DNA of 15,199 nucleotides from Bremia lactucae (taxonomy: Eukaryota > Oomycota > Peronosporomycetes > Peronosporales > Peronosporaceae): positions 2,619,481 through 2,634,679 of the forward strand of contig NC_090610.1 in NCBI RefSeq assembly GCF_004359215.1, read 5' to 3'. Under the pieces are notes generated by a model. The model searched no databases and was not told where the DNA came from. It worked only from the letters and a program-made list of their open reading frames with translations. This document shows positions 1 through 7,216 of this stretch, piece after piece (position 1 is the first letter of the stretch; every line of letters starts with the position of its first letter). A program made the position numbers and the translations under genes.

Positions 1-912
1 CAGGTACAGACCCCTGTACCTGGGATGACGCACACGCGTCGTCCCGAAACCTTAAAGATTGACATCTCTAAGTATAGGGGAGTCGAAGAAGACTCCCTCT
101 TAAGATGGTTTGTCGAGTTGGACGATGCCATAAGGGCTCGTCACATCGTCGACGAGCAAATGTAAGTCGCATTTGCTCAGTCAAATTTGGCAGGTCGTGC
201 CAAAACTTGGGCACTAGGCCTCAAGTTGCGCGACCCATATGTCTTTAGGTCGCTGGAGGCTTTTAAAGACCGGCTCAAACAGACGTTTGAACCGCCTAGG
301 GCTAAGTTCAGAGCTCGACTAGAGCTTCTCAAACTCAAGCAAGGCAAGCGTGATGTTCACGCTTATGCCCAGCACATACGACTCTTAGCGAGTTGTATCA
401 CGAGCAATCCATTTCATGAACGCACGTTGATTACGGTGTTCATGCAAGGTCTTACAAATGGTCCCGTAAAGACCCACCTGTACCGCTTGGAACTGGATAC
501 GCTTGAAGAAGCAATATCCGTAGCGGAACAGGAGGACTTTAGCTTAAGACAGGCTCAAGCTAGTTCGTCATCGTATCGTCCTCCAAGACGACACGAGCTG
601 GGAGGTCCAGAACCGATGGACCTCTCTTATGTCGAAAGCGAGAAACCTCGCTATTCGAACAATAAGTGATTGCAGAAATGCAATCGCTGTCAAAAGCTAG
701 GATACTACGCTCATGAGTGTAGTGCTCCACACCCAGTACCGAGAAGTACTGAACGTAATTATGGACCGAATGCCAAAAAGGGCAACGGTCGCGGGTCCGA
801 CGTTGTTGCGAAATCGCAACAGCGAGGCGGACCGCCAAAAAACGGTCGGGGTCAAAAGGGGCGCAACGCCCTACTGATCCAGCAACCTCAAGAGAATTTG
901 CAAATCTCTTGA
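1..912 (+). pseudogene. gag: Gag polyprotein of A1 (capsid and nucleocapsid), 5' partial, two in-frame stops
   Basis: Gag packages element RNA into cytoplasmic virus-like particles. One frame runs from base 1 and is interrupted by TAA at 163-165 and TGA at 667-669. The retrotransposon-gag capsid region (residues AFAQSNLAGRAKTW onward, about 172-560) is followed by a nucleocapsid knuckle at 679-720 with spacing CX2CX4YX4C. The usual His is Tyr (TAC, 703-705), so zinc binding is probably impaired. Compared with A2, one C is missing between 761 and 762. This puts the basic tail in the wrong frame and ends it at TGA 910-912, whereas A2 reads on into protease. Both stops and the knuckle change are shared with A2, so they predate the split of the copies. 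Confidence 0.88.
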
Positions 913-1529
913 CAAAAGTTGCTCCAGACACACAATCATTATGTGTCTCGGCACCTGGTGATGAGGTATCCCCCATCACCTTGAAATTAAAAGTGACAAA
1001 TGACTTGTCACTTAGAGCCCTAGTGGACTGTGGAGCGTCGAATAACTTTATTCGTAGCCAGTCGCTAGAAGGTCGTAGGCTCAAATATGTTGAGCGTGAC
1101 TTTCCTCCAACGAGGACGACGGTGCGTCTTGCGACAGGCGCATCGATAATAGTAATGAAACGCGTAGTGAAATTTCACTACATGTTAAAAGATTTAAAGT
1201 ACGATGATGATTTCATCCTACTGGATTTATATGACAAATTTGATGACATCCTAGGTCTACCTTGGCTCAGAAAATATGCGCCAAGGATCAGTTGGCAGCA
1301 TCGATCCGTAAAGATGCCTGCCACTTGTTCATCAGATGGCCATCTGATGAACGTCTTGGAGCGTCTACAAGCGTGTGGATGTAACACGAGTGAGTGCGAT
1401 GGCCTCAAGCAGATCTGCGTATTCGTCACAGAGGACGAATACGTAACGGATATACGGTCAGCGGTAATTTTGCAGAGAACGAACGGGTTCTTAGCAGCTC
1501 ATCGATGGACGAAAGTGTCCCCGATGTGA
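909..1529 (+). pseudogene. pol: Retropepsin-like aspartic protease region of A1 pol
   Basis: The protease cleaves the Gag-Pol polyprotein inside particles. The active-site loop reads ALVDCGASNNFIR (about 1017-1055), where D(S/T)G is expected. The Ser position is Cys (TGT, 1029-1031), and A2 has the same change at 14807-14809. The flap side and the second hydrophobic-Gly motif are visible as DDILGLPWLRKYAP (about 1240-1280). The frame stays open from the gag junction to TGA 1527-1529. It then breaks before RT, with a further frame change around 1530-1588. An aspartic protease with Cys after the catalytic Asp would probably be weak or inactive; that is inference from the family consensus. Confidence 0.82.
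1327..1352. repeat. 26-bp perfect palindrome inside protease coding sequence
   Basis: Bases 1327-1339 are the exact reverse complement of 1340-1352, with no spacer. The palindrome is repeated unchanged in A2 at 15105-15130. It lies in coding sequence after the protease core. The chance of a 13-bp spacerless arm in 15 kb of random sequence is about 2 in 10,000. It is the longest member of the inverted-repeat series described in the findings. Confidence 0.97.
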
Positions 1530-1587
1530 AGACTCGGATTGAGATATATACTACTCAATTCTGGGAGTCAATTAAGACACATATTTA

Positions 1588-2558
1588 TACAATGATTTGA
1601 TTGAATTCAGGAATGTATTACCTGAAACAGTTCCATCCGAGTTGCCTAAGGATAAAGACACTCGAAATGAGATCGAGTTCAAACCGGGCTCGAAGCACTG
1701 TGTCATGAAGCAGTGGCCACTGTCTCTTGAACAAGTACTTGCGATCGATAAATTCTTTATCGATCGATTAAAAGCGGGTCTTGTGAGGGAGTCAACCTCC
1801 CCACATAGCTCTCCGACCTTTTGTGTGCGAAAGGCCACAGGAGGGTGGCGGATAGTGCACGCATTCAATAAACTGAATGCTGCAACGGTACCGGCTCAAA
1901 CGCCGATACCTAGAAAAGACGTAATCATAGATGGTATGTCTAAGAGTACCATCCTTTCGTCTATACATCTGATGGATGGAATTTATCAGATCCTTATGCG
2001 TGAATGGGACATCCCGTACACAGCTGTGAGCACTCCCAGAGGGATGCTCTGGGAATGGCTACTAATGCCACAGGGGCTTAGTAACGCCCCTGCAACATTC
2101 AAAAGATGCCTAACGAATTTGTCGAGACCGGTGTGAGAATTCGCACCGAGTTATTTTGACAATGTATTCGTCCATAGCCGGGCCATGAACGAAAAGACGG
2201 ACGTGAAATCTCATAAAACTAACATTCGTCAGGTTCTTACACTTATGCGAAAGCATAAGTTGTACGCAAATCATGAAGTGGATATTCGCTGCAAGCAAAA
2301 TACCACTTTTTGGGTGCATCGTCAGAAAACACGGAGGGCGCCCTGATCCCGAAAAGACCAAGGTAATTACCGAATGGCTAGTTCCAGTCGACGTCAAGGG
2401 ACTTAGAAAGTTCCTTGGGCTAGCGGCGTACTTGCACAAGTACTCACACAATCATGCCGAGATGACAGTTCATCTCTCTCATTTCTTGAAAAAAGACGAG
2501 AAATGGTTATGGAACGCTGATTGTCAGCGTTCGTTTGAAGGTTTCAAGCAAAGCTTGA
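1588..2558 (+). pseudogene. pol: Reverse transcriptase of A1, catalytic residues lost
   Basis: RT copies element RNA into cDNA. The start of the domain is seen as YNDLIEFRNVLPETVPSEL, then STPHSSPTFCVRKATGGWRIVHA-like fingers, TPIPRKD, motif A at about 1951-1985, motif B (MPQGLSNAPATF, about 2068-2103), motif C at 2149-2175, and KFLGLAAYLHKYS of the thumb/connection at about 2405-2445. Motif A has His (CAT, 1966-1968) in place of the catalytic Asp. Motif C reads YFDN, with the second Asp now Asn (AAT, 2161-2163). An in-frame TGA lies at 2134-2136, probably from CGA, and a one-base frameshift occurs near 2272. Either catalytic change alone should abolish polymerisation. Family assignment is secure. 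Confidence 0.92.
1742..1766. repeat. Perfect inverted repeat, 11-bp stem, 3-base loop
   Basis: CGATCGATAAA at 1742-1752 and its reverse complement at 1756-1766 flank the loop TTC. The hairpin lies in RT coding sequence, at codons for an acidic-aromatic stretch conserved in the family. It is part of the dense hairpin series of family A. Confidence 0.96.
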
Positions 2559-2955
2559 TGCAATCGCCCATCTTGACGATTGCAGATCAAGACAGACCAT
2601 TTCATGGGGTCTGTGACACCAGCGATTTCGCAATCGGCTGTGCGTTAATGCAATACGATACAGACCGCGCGGAGCGCGTCGTCTGTTACCAATCGCGTCA
2701 GCTGCAATCAGCTGAACGCAATTACCCAGTGCATGACATGCCATGAAATATGCACTGGCTAAGTTTAGGGTCCATCTCCTCGAACATAGACCGTTCATCG
2801 TATATACGGACCAAGCGTCATTATGCACGGCCGCAAATAGCCCACAACTCTCGAAAAGAATGGCGAGGTGGCTATCCTTCTTTGCTGACAATAATTTCTC
2901 CGTAGAATATAAACCAGGACGCCTTGAAGTCATCGTTGATACGTTATCACGCTGA
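2559..2955 (+). pseudogene. pol: RNase H domain of A1, interrupted
   Basis: RNase H degrades the RNA strand during reverse transcription. The first motif, VCDTSDFAIGCALMQ (about 2608-2652), keeps Asp. The stretch that should carry the catalytic Glu (HDKELL in family B at 9304-9327) reads HDMP then TGA (2744-2746). The coding phase resumes immediately as MKYALAKFRVHLL. A short out-of-frame deletion has therefore removed the Glu-containing segment. The third motif YTDQASL (about 2803-2823) and the last Asp in VDTLSR are kept. Another TGA at 2953-2955 closes the frame just after LSR. The domain has lost its Glu and should be inactive. Confidence 0.88.
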
Positions 2956-3835
2956 CCCGATTTCGAGCGGGCTGCGCATTCCAACAGTGAAAATAATCTC
3001 ACTGCTGCAACACTCATTTCAAGTGATCCGTCATCAACCTTGTTTGATGACAAAAAGAAAGCCTACGCAGAAAATAAGGACCTTCTGCGTTTATGGATCA
3101 TCTGGTGAATCCATCCGATTAATCTTTCACGGATTTTCCGGCTTTATATCGATCGCCATATGATGATGCACAACACGCAACGGCTTATTCCATTACACAG
3201 CCGCTGCCGGCGACACTCCACGTGCCGCCGTCCCAACTCACAATATTTGCGCTTATGCACCATGCATGAGTGTCACTATGCACCAACAAGCGGGCATCGT
3301 GGACGTAAGAAAACTTATCTCACAGTAAGTCGCGACTTTTACTGGCCCCGACAGTACCAGCTCGTGCGCAAGTACATTCGTTCCTCCGAGATATGTCAAC
3401 GAGTGAAGCCTATTTCTTCATCCCGTCCACCTCTCCAACCTCTACCACTTCCGGCAGAATGTTGGCAGTCCGTATCTATGGACTTCGTCTTCGGATTTCC
3501 CAAAGAAGATCACAAAATTAATGGAAAAGTTAATTTTGTAAACAGATTCAGCAAGATGGTACATTTTGTTGCAGTCCCAGAGTCGATCACGGCTCTGGGC
3601 TGTCCCCGTGTCTATAACGGCATGGTGTTAAAACTCCACGGTCTACCCCGCGAACTGTTCTCGGATGAGATCCACGGTTTACGGCGGAGCTCTTGGCAAT
3701 CCGTGTTCCGATCGCTCGGAACACGGCTGACTATGTCAACTTCTGATCAGAGACAGATGGTCAGACAGAACACGTAAAATCGCGTCCTCGAAGAGATACT
3801 TCGAGATTACGTCCAATTGTATCCGAATTGAAGCG
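2956..3835 (+). pseudogene. pol: Integrase of A1: zinc-binding N-terminus and catalytic core
   Basis: Integrase inserts cDNA into the chromosome. The phase of RNase H continues past TGA 2953-2955 and a second stop at about 3109-3111 through to 3777. The zinc module shows His in CHYAPTSGH (about 3274-3300) and CX2C in SSEICQRVKP (about 3388-3410). The core starts at SVSMDFVFGFPK, with the first Asp at 3481-3483. The second Asp (3664-3666) survives, but the family's usual Arg-Asp-Pro-Arg-Phe after it reads EIHGLRR. The third catalytic residue, Glu of GQTE (GAA, about 3768-3770), lies one frame away because of an indel near 3747-3755. LEEILRDYVQL-like sequence follows in that shifted frame to about 3825. 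The core is broken but clearly recognisable. Confidence 0.88.
3701..3726. repeat. Perfect inverted repeat, 11-bp stem, 4-base loop
   Basis: CCGTGTTCCGA (3701-3711) pairs exactly with 3716-3726 across the loop TCGC. It sits in the integrase core coding region, just before the stretch that encodes LGTRLTMST. Confidence 0.96.
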
Positions 3836-4450
3836 AGTTTTTACCGATTGTCGAATTCGCTATCAACAATCCGGTGCATGCGTCTACAACGCATGCACCG
3901 TTCTTCTTGAATGGTTAACGCCATTCACGCATACCCACCCATTAAGAGGAATCCTCTAGTTGAAGGGGGGGTGGACTCGCACGACCAAAACCATTTCTTG
4001 CTCATCCTCATCACGCATAGTGATTGATGTCGATGTCGAAGCAATCGACATCGAAGATGAGAAAGATCTCATGGCAGTGCGCACAAAGTCCACTGGAAAA
4101 GACAAAATAAATGAGTCAGCAGAGGAATTTCTGCTGGCTCGAGAGTCAATTATCCATTGCTAACGCAGTGAACCGTCAGAAACGGAACGCAGACAAACAT
4201 GGAAGAGCAAATGTAATTTCATTTAGAATTAATATCCTAGTACTACTCTCTACGGTAAACTTACCTAATCGTGTAGTCACCAATGTGGGTAGCAGTAATC
4301 TACTGCCCAAGTTCATTAAGCCATTCCGTGTACTGGATCGCAGAGGCCGATGCGTACACAATAGAATTGCCACGTAGGATGCGAGCGCATTCTACGTTTT
4401 ACGTTGGTTGGCTCCGCCCGTACCATCAGTACGCGGTTTCTTCTGAGGAC
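3836..4450 (+). pseudogene. pol: Integrase C-terminal region of A1 with GPY/F-type module
   Basis: The C-terminal part of integrase binds DNA non-specifically. Three frames carry it in turn. An acidic linker lies at about 3960-4163 (many Asp/Glu, DVDVEAIDIEDE). Next come AVNRQKRNADKHGRANV and LLSTVNLPNRVVTNVGSS (about 4163-4300), then LLPKFIKPFRVL (about 4300-4335), DAYTIELPRRMRAHSTFYVG (about 4349-4408) and WLRPYHQY. The GPY/F signature is degraded to KPF. At least two frameshifts and a stop after RESIIHC are present. The matching region of family B is seen twice elsewhere in the window, with the same LLPRFIG and FYVG landmarks. Confidence 0.85.
3872..3900. repeat. Perfect inverted repeat, 12-bp stem, 5-base loop
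   Basis: CGGTGCATGCGT (3872-3883) is the exact reverse complement of 3889-3900, separated by CTACA. It lies in the integrase reading region (AINNPVHAS-type stretch). Confidence 0.97.
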
Positions 4451-4863
4451 GAATCTGACCACCTTTTTCAAGAATCCCTAAAAAAATCTTGTGGTCACGA
4501 GCCAGATTCTCATGCTGAATCTGGAGATCTCATGTCGGGTCCAAAGATCCTCGAAACCGCGATGAGCTAACGACAGGTCATCACGAAAAGCGTGATATCT
4601 CTGCTCGTAATCCAACATTAAGTACGCACTCTTCGAACGAATTTCCAACCGTTTAAAAAAGTGTGCTTGCACCGTTTGCTCCAACAAGTGACATTTACCG
4701 CGCTCGTGACCAAAGTTCTCCTTCACATGGAGGTAGCGATCAAGTTTGTCGATCTTCGACTCTAGATCCGACACACACGATAGATCTAATTTTACATGGA
4801 GGTAGCAATCAAGTTTGTCGATCTTCGATTCTAGATCCGACACACACGATAGATCTAATTTTC
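4451..4863 (+). pseudogene. pol: Pol linker between integrase and chromodomain (A1)
   Basis: This stretch joins the GPY/F module to the chromodomain. Low-complexity, charged and serine-rich codons run on from the preceding phase (QESLKKSCGHEPDSHAESGD) and stop at about 4570. A stretch with stops and shifts follows to about 4680. From 4720 a single frame gives a 23-residue unit, HGGSDQVCRSSTLDPTHTID plus a Leu-Ile-Leu end, twice in tandem. It leads directly into PPQPLVDSHGGQRLLV of the chromodomain. There is no known domain here. The region is assigned to pol by position and because the same arrangement (linker, then AGGN..FLV) occurs in family B. Confidence 0.65.
4725..4862 (+). repeat. 69-bp tandem duplication (2 copies) in the pol linker
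   Basis: Unit 1 (4725-4793) and unit 2 (4794-4862) differ at only three bases (GCGAT/GCAAT, CGAC/CGAT and the last base). The unit is 69 bp, exactly 23 codons, so the duplication keeps the frame running into the chromodomain. The low divergence suggests a recent duplication by slippage or template jumping. Confidence 0.95.
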
Positions 4864-5153
4864 CCTACTCCACCACAACCATTAGTGGATTCCCACGGTG
4901 GTCAACGTTTACTTGTGGAACGTATTCTACGACACCAAGATGTGAAGGAGCAGCGGAAGAATTATTTGCTTCGCTGGCGCGGTTAACCACTTTCGCATGA
5001 CAGCAGCTGAGAGCCTCGTTCCCTGGCGTTTAGGGCATGGTCCGTCAGTATGACAAGACCCATCGGATGGATTTGAAGGTCCATCGTAGAACACGCACTC
5101 CTGGCGCTTGTAAATTGATTGCAAAGCGTCAATCGCATCGCGCATCTCGATAA
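4864..5153 (+). pseudogene. pol: Chromodomain and C-terminus of A1 pol
   Basis: Chromodomains of chromo-elements bind modified histone H3 and steer integration. The N-terminal half reads RLLVERILRHQDVKEQRKNY followed by LLRWRG (to 4983). A TAA at 4984-4986 follows. The same phase goes on as PLSHDSS, then TGA, then EPR; the stop replaces the Trp expected before the Glu-Pro, consistent with TGG to TGA. After a one-base shift, the tail VRQYDKTHRMDLKVHRRTRT runs from 5040 to the stop TAA 5151-5153. That tail reads backwards through the end of the antisense coding region. The domain is recognisable, but its aromatic cage is interrupted. Confidence 0.85.
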
Positions 5154-5895
5154 AGATGCGAGCCCTTCCCCTGGGCGAAGAAAGGGAATAAACATATCCT
5201 CACTCGTTTCGTGTTGTCAGCTGAACACGGACAGGGATCACCCCACGTGAGGCATACAAGTCCTACCTCACGAGACAACCGATGCAATTTATACATTGCA
5301 CCGGTTGGAGTTCGTTTCTCAAACTTAACGCCAAGCTTCGCGTCCAATCTCTTTGACATTGCGAATAATGCGCTCTAGGCTTGCATCAACGAGTTTTATC
5401 TCGTTTGTTGTTGCCACTGTACAATCGATGATTAAAGCATCGAGACAAAAAAATTCTTCAGCGCGAACGTTTTTCGCGCTAGGATCAAGGCCATGCAGCT
5501 TTGTCGCAATAAATAAAGATACTTATATGGAGGAGTTGTTCCTCCAGACAAGCTACTGACCAGCCGTTCGGGAAAAAGCCACGGCTTCATCTCAGGGGCA
5601 AGACGAGGCATTTTATTGACTACGCCCCCTGGGTAATACCCACTGCAGCAGGGGCACCACAAGAAATTTTATTACGATGGCTTACGCCATCGTTATCACC
5701 ACGCACATAAATATCTGCGGGTGACGGCACGGTAGTCGGTGCTGGCGATGAGGAATCATCTTCATCGCCGGAACCAAACATGCTATAGCAAATGCTATTA
5801 GCACGTCTATCCGATTGAGCCCCCTCATTCAAAGGCTCATAGTCAGCCGCCTGACGATGAACAGACGACTGTTCTGTTCTTCCTGAGCCGGCCAT
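5129..5895 (-). pseudogene. Antisense coding region of family A, function unknown, frame-broken
   Basis: I do not recognise the product. On the minus strand, an ATG at 5895-5893 opens MAGSGRTEQSSVHRQAADYE and a Ser/Asp-rich head to about 5640. After a frame change come KMPRLAPEMKPWLFPE, TTPPYKYLYLL and ALKNFFVSML to about 5435. Another shift gives LIIDCTVATTNE and LERIIRNVKEIG. A last one gives RLDAKLGVKFEKRTPTGAMY and LSREVGLVCLTWGDP, ending at 5129. The pieces join end to end with protein-like composition, about 255 residues in all, so this looks like a real gene decayed by about three indels. A further minus-strand stretch (5145 down to 4927, MRDAIDALQSIYKRQE) could continue it, overlapping the pol tail. 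Family B has an unrelated-looking antisense ORF in the same place. Confidence 0.6.
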
Positions 5896-5962
5896 TACAT
5901 CCGACTCTCACTCATACTCGACCTTTGAAGAGGTGTTGCCTTAACGTGGTAAATCACCACGT
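5896..5962. other. Junction between A1 and inverted B fragment, with small palindrome
   Basis: There is no coding assignment for these bases. ACGTGGT (5944-5950) and ACCACGT (5956-5962) form a perfect 7-bp inverted repeat with a 5-base loop. The palindrome abuts the point where similarity to B (10961-11135, reverse complement) stops. The 5' part could be leader of the antisense ORF. Confidence 0.5.
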
Positions 5963-6518
5963 AAACCTTTCCATTGGACAAGGATCTGATACCCTTGCCT
6001 CACGGAGCGGTGGGCAAGCAACCTTCCAACAAGAAAGCATTGATTCCCACCCGCATCCATCAGGGCAGGTGGTGCCCGATAGGAGTCGCGATCTCGCCTA
6101 CCTACTCGCGGCTGCCTTACCTTCGTCCGTTCAGTTACATACATGCGTTCAGCGCTGCCGAACGACGTATTGCGGATCTCGAGGTTCAAGTCTTGCGACT
6201 GACCTCGGATCTCGTTGATGTCCCAAGGGAAGGCTCGTCAGGGTTATGAGCGCCTAAAGACTCGCTTGGACCTCTTTGACCGGATAATGCTGGGGGATCC
6301 GCGCTACTCGCGTGATGTTCCTCGCTCTCCAAGTCCTGTTCGTGGAGGGAGAAGTCTGTCCGATAGCTTTTCGCCTTCACCGCCGCCCTCACCCGAACGA
6401 CGCTCGACTCACAGTCGGCGTCACCATCGGTCTCCTTAGCCAGATGGGAATATGTGACCTCATTTGGGTCTACATACCGTTTCAGACGACCCACGTAAAA
6501 AACGGGATGCGTCTTCAT
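5963..6518 (-). pseudogene. pol: Pol C-terminal tail and half chromodomain (family B, inverted fragment)
   Basis: On the minus strand from 6518: MKTHPVFYVGRLKRYVDPNE, then an acidic Ser/Glu-rich tail (about 110 codons) to 6186. In another frame come PPALMDAGGN, FLVGRLLAHRSVRQGYQILV and QWKG, the first half of a chromodomain. Similarity to the (+) copy stops right after QWKG at about 5963, so the C-terminal half (Trp-Glu-Pro and DVPG parts) is absent. Confidence 0.82.
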
Positions 6519-6945
6519 ATACGGGGAAGGGTGAGCCTATAATTTAGGTCTCCAACCTCTTCTACCACCGTAAAGAACCCAATGAAACGCGGCAACAACT
6601 TCGTAGTTCCTCCACGTAGTACAGAAATTGCATTTTTAGGTAGGGTAGCAGTACTTAATAGTACTTTCCCCCACTCTAAAGCGTTCATTATTTTTGCGAC
6701 CATTTCGGTCCGCATATTATTTTTGCTTGTCCTGTGGGCTTGCCATTGCGTCACGGACTCTACGTGTGATGGCTAATCGCTCATCCACAAAGTGTTGAGC
6801 CTCGCTCACGCTTTTAACATCAAACTCGCCTATGATACCACCAAGAGGTCGGTCATAAGGCGTAATCTTATTGACCACTGCTAAAGTGGCAGGGTCACTA
6901 GGGCAAGTTTCAGTCTTTGAGATGATATCCTCATGGGTCATCGTC
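6515..6945 (-). pseudogene. pol: Integrase C-terminal region (family B, inverted fragment)
   Basis: The minus-strand linker (HEDIISKTETCPSDPATLAV onward) leads to FVDERLAITRRVRDAMASPQDKQK, ending at a stop at 6717-6719. One frame away follow VLLSTATLPKNAISVL, TTKLLPRFIG, FFTVVEEVGDLNYRLTLP and a stop at 6515. The GPY/F motif has become GFF, whereas the (+) B copy keeps GPF (about 10527-10535). The frameshift falls in the YADRNGRKN-type stretch around 6720-6700. This copy preserves the linker missing from the (+) element and is useful for reconstructing the family's layout. Confidence 0.85.
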
Positions 6946-6959
6946 ATATTGACGAAACT

Positions 6960-7085
6960 AGCTGTCGGCGTTTCGACTAAGGCATTTGACGCGGCCGGCG
7001 AATTAACGCGGCGCGTGCGCTTAGTGTGAGGTTGACTGGGCGTCTTCGCAGACGAACCACCAACGTGGCCCCTTTTAGGTGGCAT
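6960..7085 (-). pseudogene. Start of the family B antisense ORF, fused to integrase linker
   Basis: On the minus strand, ATG 7085-7083 opens MPPKRGHVGGSSAKTPSQPH, followed by TKRTRRVNSPAASN and VETPTA. It is very basic and similar to the start of the antisense ORF at 12164. After VETPTA (6960) the two copies share nothing. This one reads in frame into integrase linker (THEDIISKTE) and stops at 6717-6719. The result is a chimeric open frame of about 122 codons joining two unrelated parts of B. An upstream in-frame start at 7178 is less likely, because similarity of protein type begins at 7085. Confidence 0.75.
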
Positions 7086-7202
7086 CTTTGGCGCCGTGTA
7101 TGGAAACACGTGCGCTAGAGTGATTGAATTTACCAGCGGCGCGTAATTCTGCTCGCAGTTCCTCTCTCCTCTTGACAAATTTAAAAATGTAAAATCGTTC
7201 TT

Positions 7203-7216
7203 AAAGGGGGGGATGG
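7203..7216 (+). promoter_or_regulatory. Polypurine tract before B LTR 1
   Basis: AAAGGGGGGATGG immediately precedes the LTR start TGTAAC at 7217. It serves as the RNase H-resistant primer for plus-strand DNA synthesis. A matching tract precedes the second B LTR at 12282. The bases 7086-7202 upstream are the leader shared with 12165-12281. Confidence 0.8.

Larger units (their letters stand above)
1..5943 (+). mobile_element. Ty3/gypsy chromo-element, family A, copy A1 (5' and 3' truncated)
   Basis: The order gag, protease, RT, RNase H, integrase, chromodomain defines a Ty3/gypsy element of the chromovirus-like type. The window opens inside gag, and bases 1-1421 align with 13777-15199 (copy A2) at about 99% identity by eye. 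Pol closes at a TAA at 5151-5153 and is followed by an antisense coding region. No polypurine tract or LTR of family A follows. Instead, sequence of family B in inverse orientation begins at about 5963, so the 3' end is missing. Many stops, frameshifts and lost catalytic residues make this copy non-autonomous. The 3' boundary is known only to about 20 bp. Confidence 0.9.
5963..6945 (-). mobile_element. Inverted fragment of family B (integrase C-terminus to half chromodomain)
   Basis: Read on the minus strand, this about 1-kb piece matches the (+) B element at about 10500-11135. Shared landmarks are GTTKLLPRFIG, EVGDLNYRLTLP, THPVFYVG, PALMDAGGN and RYQI/GYQI..VQW. Upstream it carries integrase linker sequence (THEDIISKTETCPSD, SEAQHFVDERLAITRRVRDA) that is deleted in the (+) B copy. 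It starts at 6938-6960, where it is fused to the antisense-ORF start of another B copy, and ends at about 5963 against A1. No LTR, RT or protease is attached, so it is a rearranged fragment and not an insertion with its own ends. Confidence 0.85.

Noticed and set aside
880..925. Possible -1 ribosomal frameshift between gag and pol in A1
   Set aside because: A2 has one extra C at 14539 that puts gag and pol in one frame, so the A1 frame change is a one-base deletion and not a programmed shift. No convincing slippery heptamer is seen.
560..1084. Open minus-strand frame of 174 codons opposite gag/protease
   Set aside because: It lies opposite clear gag and protease motifs, has no recognisable blocks, and A2 breaks it into pieces. 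The many palindromes make the two strands alike and lengthen shadow frames.
2544..3053. Minus-strand frame of 169 codons opposite RNase H
   Set aside because: The plus strand carries unmistakable RNase H motifs here. The minus frame shows no coherent continuation and is taken as a shadow.
5620..5895. env-like gene in the slot after pol
   Set aside because: The coding region is antisense and shows no signal peptide, membrane anchor or cysteine pattern of an envelope protein.
5925..6542. Several short plus-strand frames opposite the inverted B fragment
   Set aside because: The minus strand here matches integrase tail and chromodomain of the (+) B copy, so these are shadows.
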